A DNA stretch of 64,000 bases, taken from contig NC_083639.1 of the NCBI RefSeq assembly GCF_963576545.1, positions 28,158,647-28,222,646 of the forward strand, in the 5' to 3' direction. This DNA comes from Limanda limanda (lineage: Eukaryota > Chordata > Actinopteri > Pleuronectiformes > Pleuronectidae). The position numbers were made by a program, and so were the translations under genes. This document shows positions 1 to 23,229 of the stretch, one piece after another. The notes under the pieces are model-generated. The model was not told the origin of the DNA. It searched no databases and saw only the letters and a list, made by a program, of their open reading frames with translations. Each line of letters opens with the position of its first letter. The first letter of the stretch is position 1.

Positions 1-1234
1 AGTTTTCAAAATAACAGAACAAAGGGTTTGATTTGTCCAACACACACAAACGCACACACACATAAAAAGAGAAACAAAAGCAACCGCAGGGGGAAATGAA
101 CGTGTTTAAGGAACTAACTTCAGGGACGGACAGACGTTCAACAGCACCTGGACAGGAGGCGGATCCCAGGAAGCAGGCAGGTCCCATTTGTTTTGAACAA
201 CGTCTAAAATCTTCTCGTACATTGAAATGGAATGTTTTTAAATTTAATCATTTTCCGAATCTTTTTCCGTGTATTTTTTTTTTTTTAGCTCCAAACTGGA
301 AACATGCAGAGTGTCTTGGAACAAAACCCCGGTCCCGGTTAGAGAGGAAATTAAAAGTGAAAAACAGCGAGTGTTCGGTTACACAGCAGGTGGAACACGT
401 TGGTTTTTAGGTTTGTCAGTGTCACAATACAGCCTTGTGTAGGAGGACCCTTCTGTATAAACCTCAGCAGAATGGCACTGCTGATCAGACACCCCCCCCC
501 CGATCAATCCCAGCTCAATATCAAATTTGACCGTTAAATCTGGTGGAGGAAAAACTAAGCATCACAGTGTTTGTTGAAAATAAACGGACAGTTTAATAAC
601 CTTTTTTTTCGTTTTCGTAATGTGGAATAAAACCGGCCGTTAAGCCAGTACACTAAGAATAGCCAAAAAGAAAAAGGGATGGACAACTATATAAATGCAT
701 TAACTCGCTAGAGAGGGGAGGGGAGGGGAGGGAGGGAGGGTGAGAGAACATACCAAGGTGTTAGGAAGGAGGGAAGAGGAGCGAGGAAGAGTGGAAGGAA
801 TGGAGGAGGAATCAAAATGGGGCTTCGTGGACTTTAGAAACATTAATTGAATTTGTGGTTGTGGATAAAAACCCTCCCTGCGTGCTATAGGACGAGCCGC
901 CTGCTGGCCGGCCTTGGAGTGCCATGGTGAGGGGGGGGGGGAGAGAGAGGCTGGAGGGAGGGAGGAGGGATGAAGGATCTCGGGGGGTGACGGGGAAGCT
1001 TCTGTCGTTTTTCAACCCCCCCCCTCCTTTGCTTTTATCTTTAATTTGATCCGTGAAGGTCAGGTACTATTCATGCTGTTGGTTATACAGAAGGGAAGTC
1101 GGGAGGCTTGGACGAGTGGGACGAGGGAATGAATGGGCTGTTTATGTGTACGAAGAGAGGAAGAAGAGAAGAAAGAGGAAGAGAGATAAAAGGAAGAGGA
1201 AGAGAGTGGGGATGGGTTAACAGTGAAGTGCGCT
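1..1234 (-). other. ywhab: ywhab 3' untranslated region (extent uncertain)
   Basis: The sequence downstream of the stop codon has no coding signal and is probably 3' UTR that may run past the window edge. No AATAAA is seen on the minus strand here; weaker ATTAAA-type hexamers occur near 1041, 593 and 243. The stretch holds purine-rich GGGAG tracts at about 714-740 and 925-965, the latter with a G10 run, and C-runs at 492-500 and 1015-1022. Confidence 0.5.
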
Positions 1235-12123
<10,889 letters not shown>

Positions 12124-15100
12124 TTAGGCTGGAAGGGAAAAGGAACAGGGGAGAGGAAGAGTTAACATCTACCAGCTGGGACGGGCAGAAAAACAAAAAA
12201 CAAGAGATTTGGAAAGAGTCGAGAGCAGCGATGACGATGGTTAGAATACACGTGAGAAACGTTGAAGTGTGAGATCCGTGTGCCCATTTGATAGGTGCAG
12301 CATGCTCAAGAAAGGGAAATACACGACAAGAAAGGACAGCCAACCCCGTGAGATAGATACCGTGTCATTCCGGAGAGGCTGAAACATGCAGCACTGGTTT
12401 GGCAGAAGCTAAATGAACTGAATTGATCCTAATAGAACATTATAAAAACAGCAATGATACGACAGTGCTTCACAAAATGTCAAAAATCTTTTTTGCGTCC
12501 AGTGAAATGGCTGCTCCCAGTTATTTCATCCCCCGGGGCTCCCTGCTCTCCAGATGAATCTGTAGGTCTAAGTAGGCCACAGCCTCATCTACATCTCTTC
12601 CTTATCTACACATCACTCTGTAAAGCCTCCACAAAGCACTCCGACCGGTTCAAAGCATCAACATTTATACATTCAATTCATGTGAATAACGTGTACTTAT
12701 CTTATTTCTATATTTAAACAGCTGCTGAATGAGTTTCCCTACTGTAACGCTTAAAGTAAAATGTGTCTAAACCAGCTTCACCGTTAGAAGGTTTCCGTTC
12801 TGGGTGTGTTAGCAAGTCACCCTTCCACCAGAGAATCCCAAACATCACCATGTTCATCAATTTGAAGCTTACCTGACCCCCGACCGCCATGTGGGAGCAG
12901 ACTGATGATTCCCTACATGACCAAAAGAGGTGTAAGCTATGAGGAATACAACAGAACAGTGTCACCATGTCATAGACTCGTGTGGTCGAGTCAAAGATTC
13001 TAAATGTCATTTGCAGGGAATGTTATTTCAGATTTCAGTGCCGTCACTTTTATATTCGTAATTTGCCGAGGATTTACAGATCAGACGATCACGACACTAA
13101 ACCATCTGAGTAGAAGGTCGTGGAGATGTTGCGATACCGCAGATGGCAACGCAAGGAACAAAAATAAAGCAGTTTGTCGACTTCGTAACTTAAAACTGTC
13201 TTATTCTTCGACGACAGATCTGTGAGCTCTTTTGAAAAAAGATGACAGCCCTATTAGATTTAACTCAAAAGTGTTTGATCGAACGCGGCCTCCAGTCAGA
13301 GGGTTAATCCAGTCAGTTATTTAACAGTGAGTTTCCACCGACACTGAGGTTGGCGCTAATACAACAACCATTAAAGTGGTCGACAGAAAATCAATGAGGA
13401 AACCAAGTCAGGAATAAGGAGGACTGTAAAAAACAGTGTACAGCAAATATCTATCAATTACTGAGACATGAAAAATATTGATCAGTTAGTCATCGATTCC
13501 AAAGGAGGTGTCGATACAGACATCCCTCCTGGGCTTTTTACTGTACTGTTTCACAGGACAAAAAAATATATCACATTGCTTTTTCCCCCTCTTGATCTTG
13601 ATTCTTCTTTCTGAACATGTTTCACCTCAGGCCTTCAGCTCCTGATGAGACTGAGATCAACCATGACCAGTCGCAGTGGATTCAGCCTTTTGTTTGTGCT
13701 CTTCCAATTTAGCTGGAAAACAAATCTCTAATTTTTAACTGGAGGAATTCTGCGGTGTGACCCTGATGTTCATGTGTTCACTTTCACGAGCAGCATCACG
13801 GCAGCAAGACATGAGTAACAGCGTAGGGCTGCAACTTTATTTATGATTTAATAACAGGAGACACATTTCTACATTAATACATTGATCTAATAAAACAGAA
13901 AAGAAGCAAAAAAAAGGCCCTTCGCAATTTCATGGACCCTGAGGTGAAAATATATTTAATCGCACCGACAGTCCAAAAAAAACCCCCCAATTGTTCAGTT
14001 CGCAAGGATAAGGAAAATCAAATTGCAGATTTTCATATTCGTAAAGGTGGAACCATCAAATGCTTAACGTTAGTTGATCGGATCATTTTCAAATGAATGA
14101 CTCAGCATTGTAGCTCCGGTGCGGTGTTTAACTTGCTCACAGAGAATCTCCACTTTTCACCATTCGTTCCATTTCATTCTGATCCGTTTGAAACGTTGCT
14201 CTGTGTTCTCCTGCAGACTCTGAAGCAGTTCTCACGCAGTCGCTTCCAACAGAGAGCTTCCTCTGCTACAGCCCCCGTCACCAAGTGTGTACAGCGTCCT
14301 CTGCCTTTAAATCCATCTGCATCGTTACTGCAGCCCGTTTCGCCTCCGACCACTACTCGTATTTTTAAACCAAGCTTTCAACTGGGAGATTTACAGCTGT
14401 GCCATGTTTCTTAATGATTGATCTTTGTGCTCTTTAAAAGGATATCCGAGGCCTGGGAGAATTCCCCGTGTTCCTGCTCAGGCTGATTCTTTTCAATAAC
14501 CTGATCCCTGTTCTAATATGAAATATCTCCATCATCATGTCTAATGCTGTGTTTGGATACAGGTGGGCCTAATTGTGGGGGATTGGTTCTTGTAGTCATC
14601 ATCAAGGCGTCTATGGCAACTAATACTTTATTATCATTCAATAAGACATACGAAGGTTGAAGCTCATGATCTCTTCCATTAGATTTAAGTATCATATAAC
14701 TGCAGATTTAAGAAATGAGACCCTTTCGTCTTTTCAGCTGGTTAGGGTTAGTGAGCTGCTGATAATCATTGATTACTTGATGATCGGTCCAAGCCCAACC
14801 TGCCGTCACACGGGGGTTGGCTAAATTAAAATGTACTAAATCGTGATCTAAACTAATGCGAAAAATTTGTATGCGTCATATTGATTTTATCTACTCATTT
14901 GTCAAACCTTGATTCTACAAGCAAGCGATCTTTATTAAACTTCTACTTCCCAAGCAACTGAAATGTATTCTCACAATTACAATAGTAATTCATTATTAGA
15001 AAAGAAATGGTGAAAAATATCCAAGGAGGGGGGATTAATAAAAACAGCTCTACTTTCTGTACCATTTTTATACATCTGCATCCTTCAAATCTCATCACTT

Positions 15101-15439
15101 ACATTTATACGTTATTTCATAATACCGATTATAGCTATTAGAATTTCCCTGATAGGACTATATAGGTTTTTTCTGGTAAATAAAATCTTGTGTTTTAAGT
15201 GGTTGAACTAAAAGAAACATGTTTTGAGGAAAAAAATCAGTCGATACAAATAAATATTTGATGTTTACTTCCTAACAAATGCCCATAAGAAAAACAATGC
15301 AGAATGATATCACCATCATTATTATTATTACATGTCCCCTTGAATTAAAAAGCATTTTCTAAGGTATGATAACTATTGACTTGAAGACTGTTCTGTTTAT
15401 GAAGAATCTGTGTGAAGAAGCAGCAGCAACAACAACTGA

Positions 15440-15780
15440 TTAAAAAAGATGCTTGGGGACAGAATCAAAAGCTTAGTAATTCACAAAGTTGAATTCTCCT
15501 GCCCCTCTTGTGCACGCTTTACGGTCAGGCCTCTCAACTGGGAGCACTGGCACGGCACATTCCCAAGGCTGATTGAAGGGCTGAATCCGAAAATCAATTA
15601 TCTGCTGATATTGAGTGCAGTTCCATTAGTTTACACAAATAAGGAAATGGTGAGGCCATTAGTGTTTGTGACCATTGTGAATTCAGAAAGCCACATCCTC
15701 CGTTATCAGGAAGCTCATTGAGAAGAAACCTGAGATCACTCAAATTCACCAGGGTTGTGGTTGCCATGGCGACATTATGA
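15440..15780. promoter_or_regulatory. Possible conserved noncoding element in ywhab intron 1
   Basis: This block lacks simple repeats and has mixed composition, with ATTA-type homeodomain words, a forkhead-like TTTACACAAA, and an RFX-like palindrome at 15760-15773. There are open frames on both strands, but none has splice support or a recognisable product. Constraint is only an inference. Confidence 0.25.
15760..15773. promoter_or_regulatory. RFX X-box-like palindrome
   Basis: GTTGCCATGGCGAC differs from the ideal palindrome GTTGCCATGGCAAC at one base. Confidence 0.5.
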
Positions 15781-17238
15781 TGGTTTGGCATACCTCAATT
15801 GCGGAAAATCGCCAATACCACATGTTCACTTTGGATTGTTTGAGGGAATGAATTTAGCAGCAATCATGAATAGTACAACATCATGTGATTTCGATTTTCA
15901 ATAATTAGTCAAATAGACGATAACGTCATACTTGAAAATCCCAATTCAAAATCTTTATTTAATACTTGAGGCAACATGTCAAGGAAAAAAATGCGATTTT
16001 ACAAGTTACTTTGACTTATTGTTCATCTTGTTTAAGATTTTAAATTATTATTCGGTATTAACTTAACGTATTATTGCTTCTACTACTATTGTTAATATCT
16101 TAATTAGTAAATGTATTATATAGCAGGGGAATAAGTTATAATACATATATTTTGATTTTTGGAAATTAAGAAGGTATCACCTTTGAGGTATTTTCTTGAT
16201 CAGACTATATAATTGCAACCATTTCAATAAGCGCCTGACTATTTCTGTTCTTTATTTGGTGATTTTATCCCCCAGTAGAACCGTTCTATCACAAATCAGC
16301 TTAAATATGAGTAAAGATACTAGTGCCAGAAATGTACAATGTGGGGCAGGTGCTTCGATCCAAAGCAACCTGCAGTAAAATACATTAAAGCCACAAAGAT
16401 GCAAGAAATGCACAATTAAACAATTAACTAAGTGCATGTTCGGTGCTATGGGTGTGCAGTACTTTTGCTTTTTACCTTTTAAGGATAAATATTGAGGGCT
16501 AATGCTTAAAATCAACAAACAGTCAAGACACTGATTTATATTGAACGGAAACACCAAAGAATGACTGAATTTAGAGATCCTGGTAAATGTGGATGGGCTA
16601 GACAACAGATTTCTGTTATTTCATATTGTGAATTCATCTATTGGTCGTTTCGAGTTCATTACACACATTTCTACATGGAAATATGATTTTTAGGAATAGA
16701 ATCCCCTTTGCTTTGGGCCCTGGCTGGGTTCCCTCAGGTGAGTCTGCAGCAGTAAAGCCTCTTACAGGCAGATAGATGAAGTCTATAGAGATAGAAGCAC
16801 AGAGACGGATCTATAGAGTGGATTCAGAGGCTGAATCGTGATGTCTACACGTGGCATCGTGTCATTTCCACTAACGCGTAATGTCGAACCTGTCTCATGT
16901 TAGCATCCTCGCGTTAGCATGTAGCATCGAGCCCAACGCCATCGCGGTTCCGGCCGCATTAGTGAACCCGGGTTAGGTGACCCGCACATCGGCTAAACAT
17001 CGATCCACCCCGGCCTCGATCCCCCCGGAACGCGAGCCTGAAACCCCGCAGCGACGCGGGGCTGGTGCGGTGTCGCTGCGGGGAAAAGACGACCGGGCTC
17101 ATGCGCAGCGAATAAAACAAAGATGGACCGCGGCGTCTTCCACCGCGGAGACGAGGGGGCGACGAGCGGCTTAATAACGAGCCGTCTCCGGTGAGGCTTC
17201 TCCCGCTGCCCCGCCGAGCAGCCGTCCTCCCCCCCGAA

Positions 17239-17301
17239 GGCCCGAGGAGACCCGGGGAGGAGACCCGAGCCCCGGGTCTCCTCCTCGGGTCTCCTCGGGC
17301 C
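17239..17301. repeat. 29-bp near-perfect inverted repeat (hairpin) in the CpG island
   Basis: Positions 17239-17267 pair with 17301-17273 across a 5-nt loop. The only non-Watson-Crick position is 17255/17285 (G-T on this strand, C-A in a minus-strand transcript). The arms are built from GAGGAGACCCG-type words. The hairpin falls in the inferred first intron of ywhab, so it should be transcribed. Function is unknown. Confidence 0.85.
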
Positions 17302-18222
17302 TGCGAGCAGCGACGCCCTCCTGTCGCATTCCCCTGCGGGATTTTAAAATGGAGAGTTAGATTAGCGCCAGCTAGCTTAGCATGCTACACGAACGTCACC
17401 GCACGGCCGCTGGCTCCATCGGGTTAGCTTAGCATCGGGCTGGCTAGCTTAGCGGCTAACGGGAGCTAGCGGGAGCTGACCCAGATCGGGGGGGGGGACG
17501 GGCGATGCAATGCGCTACGAGCCGAAAGGGCCGGGGAGTAAAACACATAAATTTAAAAAAACTGACTGATATGAACCGACGCGATTATTAAACCTGGAGC
17601 CGGATCAGCGGGCAGGCTCCCGGGCACCAGGGAGGGGGAGCGGGGAGGGTGTGAGCTAACAGGTCGCCTCGCTCCGCCATGACGGAGCCGTCGAGGCGGT
17701 AGGTGGGGCCGCTAGAGGCAGGTCCCGTTATGGCCCCCGGCGCATGGCTGCTGGAAGTCCGTTATGCGCAGGGAGGAGGCACCTGCACCGGGGAGACGGC
17801 TCGGCTGCACCGGGGGAGACGACCCGGCCGCTCGGCCACGGCCCGGGGCTCGGCCGCTGCTAAGCTGTCAAACGGCCCGGCTCGGGTCCGCTGCTGCCCC
17901 GCACCCAGCACGGGCACCACCGGGCCCGGCACGCAGCGGAGCGCCGGGCCTCCGCGGGCGGAGAGCGGCCCTCCGCGGTGCACTCGCCCGCAGACCGAGC
18001 GCGGAGCACCGGGCGGGGGTTATTATTTCGTGGGGTTTGTTTCTCCGCCATCGAGGCGCAGGGCTCGGCCTTGAGTCCTCGCACCAGCCCGCTGCCACAA
18101 TGGGCACCTTCCGCCGCGGAGGCAGGGAACGAGGCCCCCGCCGCGGCCGCTGCTCCTGCCCGGGGGAACCCTCCCGCGGCCGGGGGAACAGACATGAACC
18201 GAGTGTCGTGGAGGGGACTCAC

Positions 18223-18300
18223 ATTTGGAGCTCGGAGCCGATCGAAGTCTCTGGAAGATGCGAGTGTATCAAGCCGTCCTCCGCTCGCTGCTCAGGGTCT
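18223..18300 (-). other. ywhab: Probable noncoding first exon of ywhab
   Basis: The minus strand shows a good splice donor, AAAT|GTGAGT (GT at 18222-18221), inside the CpG island. It lies just downstream of clustered ETS sites and the CRE/RFX block. Because coding exon 1 has an acceptor 8 nt upstream of the ATG, an upstream noncoding exon is required, and this is the best candidate. The transcription start near 18300 is inferred from the position of the ETS motifs and is not observed. This leaves a first intron of about 6.1 kb. Confidence 0.5.
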
Positions 18301-18311
18301 TCAGGGCACTA

Positions 18312-18343
18312 CCACTTCCGCCTGCTCTGACACTTCCGCTTCC
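18312..18343 (-). promoter_or_regulatory. Paired ETS-type sites
   Basis: Two copies of CACTTCCG (18313-18320 and 18330-18337) read CGGAAGTG on the minus strand, the core ETS/GABP motif, with a further CTTCC just beyond. Tandem ETS sites near a start are typical of TATA-less CpG-island promoters. Confidence 0.55.
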
Positions 18344-18369
18344 TCCGAGCCGCACCCCTCCCCCCGCCG

Positions 18370-18383
18370 GTATCCATGGCGAC
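18370..18383. promoter_or_regulatory. RFX X-box-like palindrome
   Basis: GTATCCATGGCGAC matches the RFX consensus (GTNRCC, short spacer, RGYAAC) except for one base in the right half. It sits in the promoter between the ETS pair and the CRE. Confidence 0.45.
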
Positions 18384-18421
18384 CGTGCCAGGGGGTTTCC
18401 TAAGCATCTTGCGAGGGGCTT

Positions 18422-18429
18422 TGACGTCA
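18422..18429. promoter_or_regulatory. Full CRE palindrome
   Basis: The sequence is the perfect CREB/ATF palindrome TGACGTCA. A half site TGACG follows at 18456-18460. The position is about 120 bp upstream of the inferred ywhab start. CREB control is an inference. Confidence 0.6.
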
Positions 18430-18431
18430 GG

Positions 18432-18481
18432 AGGGCCATGGCAACCGCGGCAGGATGACGTGCGCCGGTCTCCGTGGCAAC
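18432..18481. promoter_or_regulatory. Two further RFX-like sites
   Basis: A right half site, CCATGGCAAC, ends at 18445. A fuller site, GTCTCCGTGGCAAC, lies at 18468-18481 with one mismatch in its left half. Together with 18370-18383 this makes three X-box-like sites in 112 bp. Confidence 0.45.
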
Positions 18482-18484
18482 TGT

Positions 18485-18957
18485 CTCCATGAGTTCACCC
18501 TCGTGTCAGCTGACTGTGATTTTATTTCTTCACAAGGTTCTGACTTTAAAACGAATCATCCGTCAACTGCGCATGTTTCATCCGAGCAACACATTATAAA
18601 TGATTCAAAATATGATTGTAATATAATAATTGATTATAGTGAACAGTGAAATATCATATCTTTCACTTAAAGCCTATGATGAGATAAAATACGATTTGCA
18701 GCGTTGCAGCAGCAGAGGACCGTGAAAAGAACAATAAATAAACACCTTGAATAGAAATATTAATTTAAAGAGGTTATGTATAAAGGTCTTCCATGTTTTA
18801 ATTGCACCCAAATATTCATTTTTTAACATTTCTTTATAATATTTGTTATTTAAGCAGGGCTGCAAATTAAGAGCAGAAGGCTGTTGTTTGTTCTTAACTC
18901 CAACAGAGCATCTCATTAAGAAACCTGTCAACATGAAGTGTCTCTTTGATTTACGGA
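18485..18957. other. AT-rich intergenic spacer
   Basis: This is the transition from the CpG island to the satellite. It is AT-rich, with no gene, motif or repeat that I can support. Confidence 0.6.
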
Positions 18958-20714
18958 TTATCCATCCATCCATCATCTATTCATCCATCCATCCGTCCAT
19001 CATCCAATCATCCATTCATCCATTCATCCATTCATCCATTCATCCATTCATCCATTCATCCATCCATCCATCGTCCATCAATCCATCCGTCTATCCTCCA
19101 TTATCAATCCAGCTATCATCCATCATCCATCACCTTTCATCCATCATCCATTCATCCATCCATCCATCGTCCATCGTCCATCCATCCATCATCCATCCAT
19201 CCGTCCATCATCCAATCATCCAATCATCCATTCATCCATCCATCCATCGTCCATCAATCCATCCGTCTATCATCATCCATTATCAATCCATCTATCATAC
19301 ATCATCCATCATCCATCACCTGTCATCCATCATCCATTCATCCATCCATCCATCGTCCATCGTCCATCCATCCATCATCCATCCATCCATCCGTCCATCA
19401 TCCAATCATCCAATCATCCATTCATCCATCCATCCATCGTCCATCAATCCATCCGTCTATCATCATCCATTATCAATCCATCTATCATCCATCATCCATC
19501 ATCCATCATCCATCATCCATCATCCATCACCTGTCATCCATCATCCATTCATCCATTCATCGTCCATCCATCGTCCATTGTCCATCCATACATCATCCAT
19601 CCATCATCTATTCATCCATCCATCCGTCCATCATCCAATCATCCATTCATCCATTCATCCATTCATCCATTCATCCATCCATCCATCGTCCATCAATCCA
19701 TCCGTCTATCATCATGCACTATCAATCCATCTATCATACATCATCCATCACCTGTCATCCATCATCCATTCATCCATCCATCGTCCATCGTCCATCCATC
19801 CATCATCCATCCATCATCTATTCATCCATCCATCCATCCGTCCATCATCCATTCATCCATTCATCCATTCATCCATTCATCCATTCATCCATCCATCCAT
19901 CCATCGTCCATCAATCCATCCGTCTATCATCATCCATTATCAATCCATCTATCATCCATCATCCATCATCCATCACCTGTCATCCATCATCCATTCATCC
20001 ATCCATCGTCCATCCATCCATCGTCCATTGTCCATCCATCCATCATCCATCCATCATCTATTCATCCATCCATCCATCCATCATCCAATCATCCATTCAT
20101 CCATTCATCCATCCATCCATCGTCCATCAATCCATCCGTCTATCATCATCCATTATCAATCCATCTATCATCAATCATCCATCATCCATCACCTGTCATC
20201 CATCATCCATTCATCCATCCATCCATCGTCCATCGTCTATCCATCCATCATCCATCCATCAACTATTCATCCATCCATCCGTCCATCCGTCCATCATCCA
20301 ATCATCCAATCATCCAATCATCCATCCATCCATCGTCCATCAATCCATCCGTCTATCATCATCCATTATCAATCCAGCTATCATCCATCTTCCATCATCC
20401 ATCATCCATCATACATCAACCATTCATCCATCATCCATCATCCATCATCCATCTTCCATCATCCATCATCCATCAACCATTCATCCATCATCCATCATCC
20501 ATCATCCATCATCCATCATCCATTATCCATCCTCCATCAACCATCTATCCATCCATCCATCCATCCATCCATCCATCCATCCATCCATCCATCCATCCAT
20601 CCATCCATCCATCCATCCATCCATCCATCCATCCATCCATCCATCCATCCATCCATCTATCCATCCATCCATCCATCCATCCATCCATTCATCAATCCTT
20701 CCATCCATCCATTT
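18958..20714. repeat. CATC-type satellite with a roughly 200-bp higher-order unit
   Basis: About 1.75 kb is made of CATC, ATTC and GTC variants. A landmark phrase, GTCCATCAATCCATCC, begins at 19073, 19249, 19439, 19688, 19906, 20122 and 20335, giving spacings of 176-249 bp. So this is a seven-copy higher-order array. It ends in a purer (CATC)n run at about 20542-20690. The long open frames with His-Pro-Ser-Ile repeats are artefacts of this periodicity. Confidence 0.95.
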
Positions 20715-20946
20715 CACCTGCTTGAAGACAGGGATGTGTGGTTCTGAAACCAAACTACTGGCTGTTAGTATTTATTTATTTTTTAATCACTCAAGTACAA
20801 AGCAAAGCGTTTATATTTATTTCTCTCTCTCTCTTGTTGTTTTTCTGTCTGCACATGTTTGCTGCCAGAATCCTTTGTTATATTGTCATTGTGTAGGTTC
20901 GTATTTGCCCTGTTACTATAGTAGCTGTAGTAATCTGATGTCTTTA

Positions 20947-21128
<182 letters not shown>

Positions 21129-22290
21129 TCAGGAATATATATTCCTAAATAAGAATGTAATTTTTTACAGAAAGAAAACAGGAGAAGGTAGAAATGATTA
21201 TGACCAGTAAGATAATAAAGTATTTATTTACATTGCTTATATTTACTCAAGTTCAACCTGCTGCGTCTCTGTGCTGCACTGCCCTTTAATAACCACTAGG
21301 TGACAGTAAAGACTGTAGATTTACTGTGGTTCAGTCTGACCTGAACTTCATAACTGAACTGAAAGAGTCATTTGAACTACTTATCAATACAGTATATTCT
21401 ATATGTATCCATTTCTGCATTTATCACATCATATATGATTCACCATTTAATCTGGTGATCTTTTTGTTCGTGGATGCTTGTATGTATTTTCTGATCGGTT
21501 TCGTTCTTTTCAATGATTTAACAAACATTTTAACACAAAAATATCATTATTGTTCATTATCATATTTAACATACACATTACATAGCATAAATGTATAGTG
21601 TTATTATAAATAAATGTATCTGCACTGAATTACACTAGTTTACACCTGATGATGCATAGGTACTGATCCATACATCCAAGTTGATAATCAGTTTATTTGA
21701 ATCAAAGGTATTTTTCTACAAAACACATATTTCCCCCTTTTTCAAAAAGCTGGAGATGTTAAAATATGTGTCCTGGTTGTCATTCCTGCGACAGCTCAAA
21801 CTGTTTGCTGTGACCTAGAAGTGTTTTAAATTTAGATATTCATCATCATCATCATCCTGCACAGGAAGTCTTTCATCTCAAACATGTTCCACTTCGTCTG
21901 TGTGACTGATATTCATTCATCAAAAGTATATATATTTTTCAAAATACAGAACTTCCTGCTCTTAAAGCTGTGGAATGTGTGAGGATGAGTCATTACTTCA
22001 ACCAACTGTGAAGCTTTCATTTTACCTTCAGAGGAGACGGTGGTTTGTGAGTTGTGTGTTCGGGAGCTTTGTGATCAGGAGAGGGAAGGAGTTGCTGTTT
22101 ACCTGCAGCATTTAAAACTAGCTACAGAATTGTGTGGTTGTGTAGTTGTCCTATAATGGAAACTGAAAAATATGTGACTTGTGTGTTTGGTGGCAAGAGA
22201 AGAGCAGGATTTAGACTTCAGAGACTCAACAGACAGATTTAAGCTGTGTCAGAGATCTGAAAACCTCACCTCTTAAAAAGTGTGGACGTA
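21129..22290. other. Intergenic AT-rich stretch without a gene
   Basis: No credible open frame is visible. The words CACTAGGTGACAG and AAGACTGTAGA near 21292-21320 look like fragments of a dispersed repeat. A small ATC tract lies at 21840-21855. Confidence 0.6.
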
Positions 22291-22830
22291 TGACAGTTCT
22301 ATGGCGGAGTGATACCTTGACCTATGAAGGGTTGAACTGTGGTGGACACGTCATACAGTTCCATGACGGGGATAAATGACTCAATTATTGTTATAATTAT
22401 TTCTTCTTTTGACCCTTTTTGAATTACACTTCCAACGCACATACTGTTTATAGAGATGGCTGAAATGACAAATCCCCAAAAGTGAAGCCCCAGTGTTGTG
22501 ATTTCAAGAGCCCATACAGGTTCAAAACTGTGCCTCCTCCATGTTATCAGATGGGACATGGGCCGAACAAAAAGCAAATCCAAGTGCATGATAAATTAAT
22601 TGTTCCCAAAGACAGTTTCTGTCATTTCAGATCATTTTTATCCAAGTGTCAAGTATTTCTGATAAATTTGGTTTTCATTAGTTGTTTGATGATATAAAAA
22701 CAGGGTGAAAAATCCTGATTGACAGCTGAGACAGCCCTCGACAATCACTACTGCGCAGACTCTGGTTCCTCGTGACGTAACAGACACAAGATGGCGGCCT
22801 AACCTTACAAAGTGACGGGCCAACAGGCGG
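22290..22830. repeat. Dispersed repeat family A, long copy
   Basis: The phrase CTCCTCCATGTTA then GATGGGACATGG (22531-22562) recurs at 50450-50477 and, degraded, at 52532-52562. The 3' part holds TACTGCGCAGAC, TGACGTAAC and AAGATGGCGGC (22748-22799), which resemble NRF1, CREB and YY1 promoter sites but may belong to the repeat. Confidence 0.5.
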
Positions 22831-23229
22831 ACGTGAGCCACGACACTGGCAAAGCTAAAAGCTCGATAGCTTTAATTTTCTATATGATGATTTGACTTTT
22901 TATTGCAGCAATTGATTTATTTAATTTAATCAACAACCGACAAACATGACTTTCTACTTCTGCAGTATTCAGTTGATTTGAGTGTTGCCGATCACAATGC
23001 ATTTTATAAAACTGGACCCCCAAGCAGTTGTAGAGGTTTCACTTCAGGTGTAAATAGAACAAAAACACGTGATCACTTTGAGGTCGACTGTGTTTCGGCT
23101 GCACGACGTCTCGGAGTCGCCCGAGTGACTGAGGGCTGCCTCTCGTCTGGATGCAGGCGTCCAGGCTCCGCAGTCCTAAATCAATGTGACAGAGTTTTAA
23201 TCAATACGTTATGAAGTCCTATAACTCAG

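Larger units (their letters stand above)
12129..18222 (-). other. ywhab first intron
   Basis: This 6.1-kb intron runs from the inferred noncoding exon to the acceptor at 12129. The CpG-island part is annotated separately. The interval 12400-16800 is low-repeat, AT-rich unique sequence with no exon signal. The part around 15440-15780 looks more constrained than its surroundings. Confidence 0.7.
16900..18490 (-). promoter_or_regulatory. CpG island and promoter region of ywhab
   Basis: This stretch is strikingly GC-rich and full of CpG, in sharp contrast to the AT-rich flanks. It covers the inferred noncoding exon and the start of intron 1. It contains ETS, CRE and RFX-like motifs at 18312-18481, a 29-bp hairpin at 17239-17301, and repeated TTAGC/GCTAGC words at 16900-17480. 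Several open frames here are by-products of high GC content. Human YWHAB also has a CpG-island promoter. Confidence 0.8.

Noticed and set aside
17703..18403. Several overlapping Ala/Gly/Arg/Pro-rich frames up to 188 codons on both strands
   Set aside because: High GC in a CpG island removes stop codons in all frames; none has splice or family support.
18958..20714. Regularly spaced repeats that could be mistaken for a CRISPR-like array
   Set aside because: Spacers are the same tetranucleotide material, and the genome is clearly eukaryotic.
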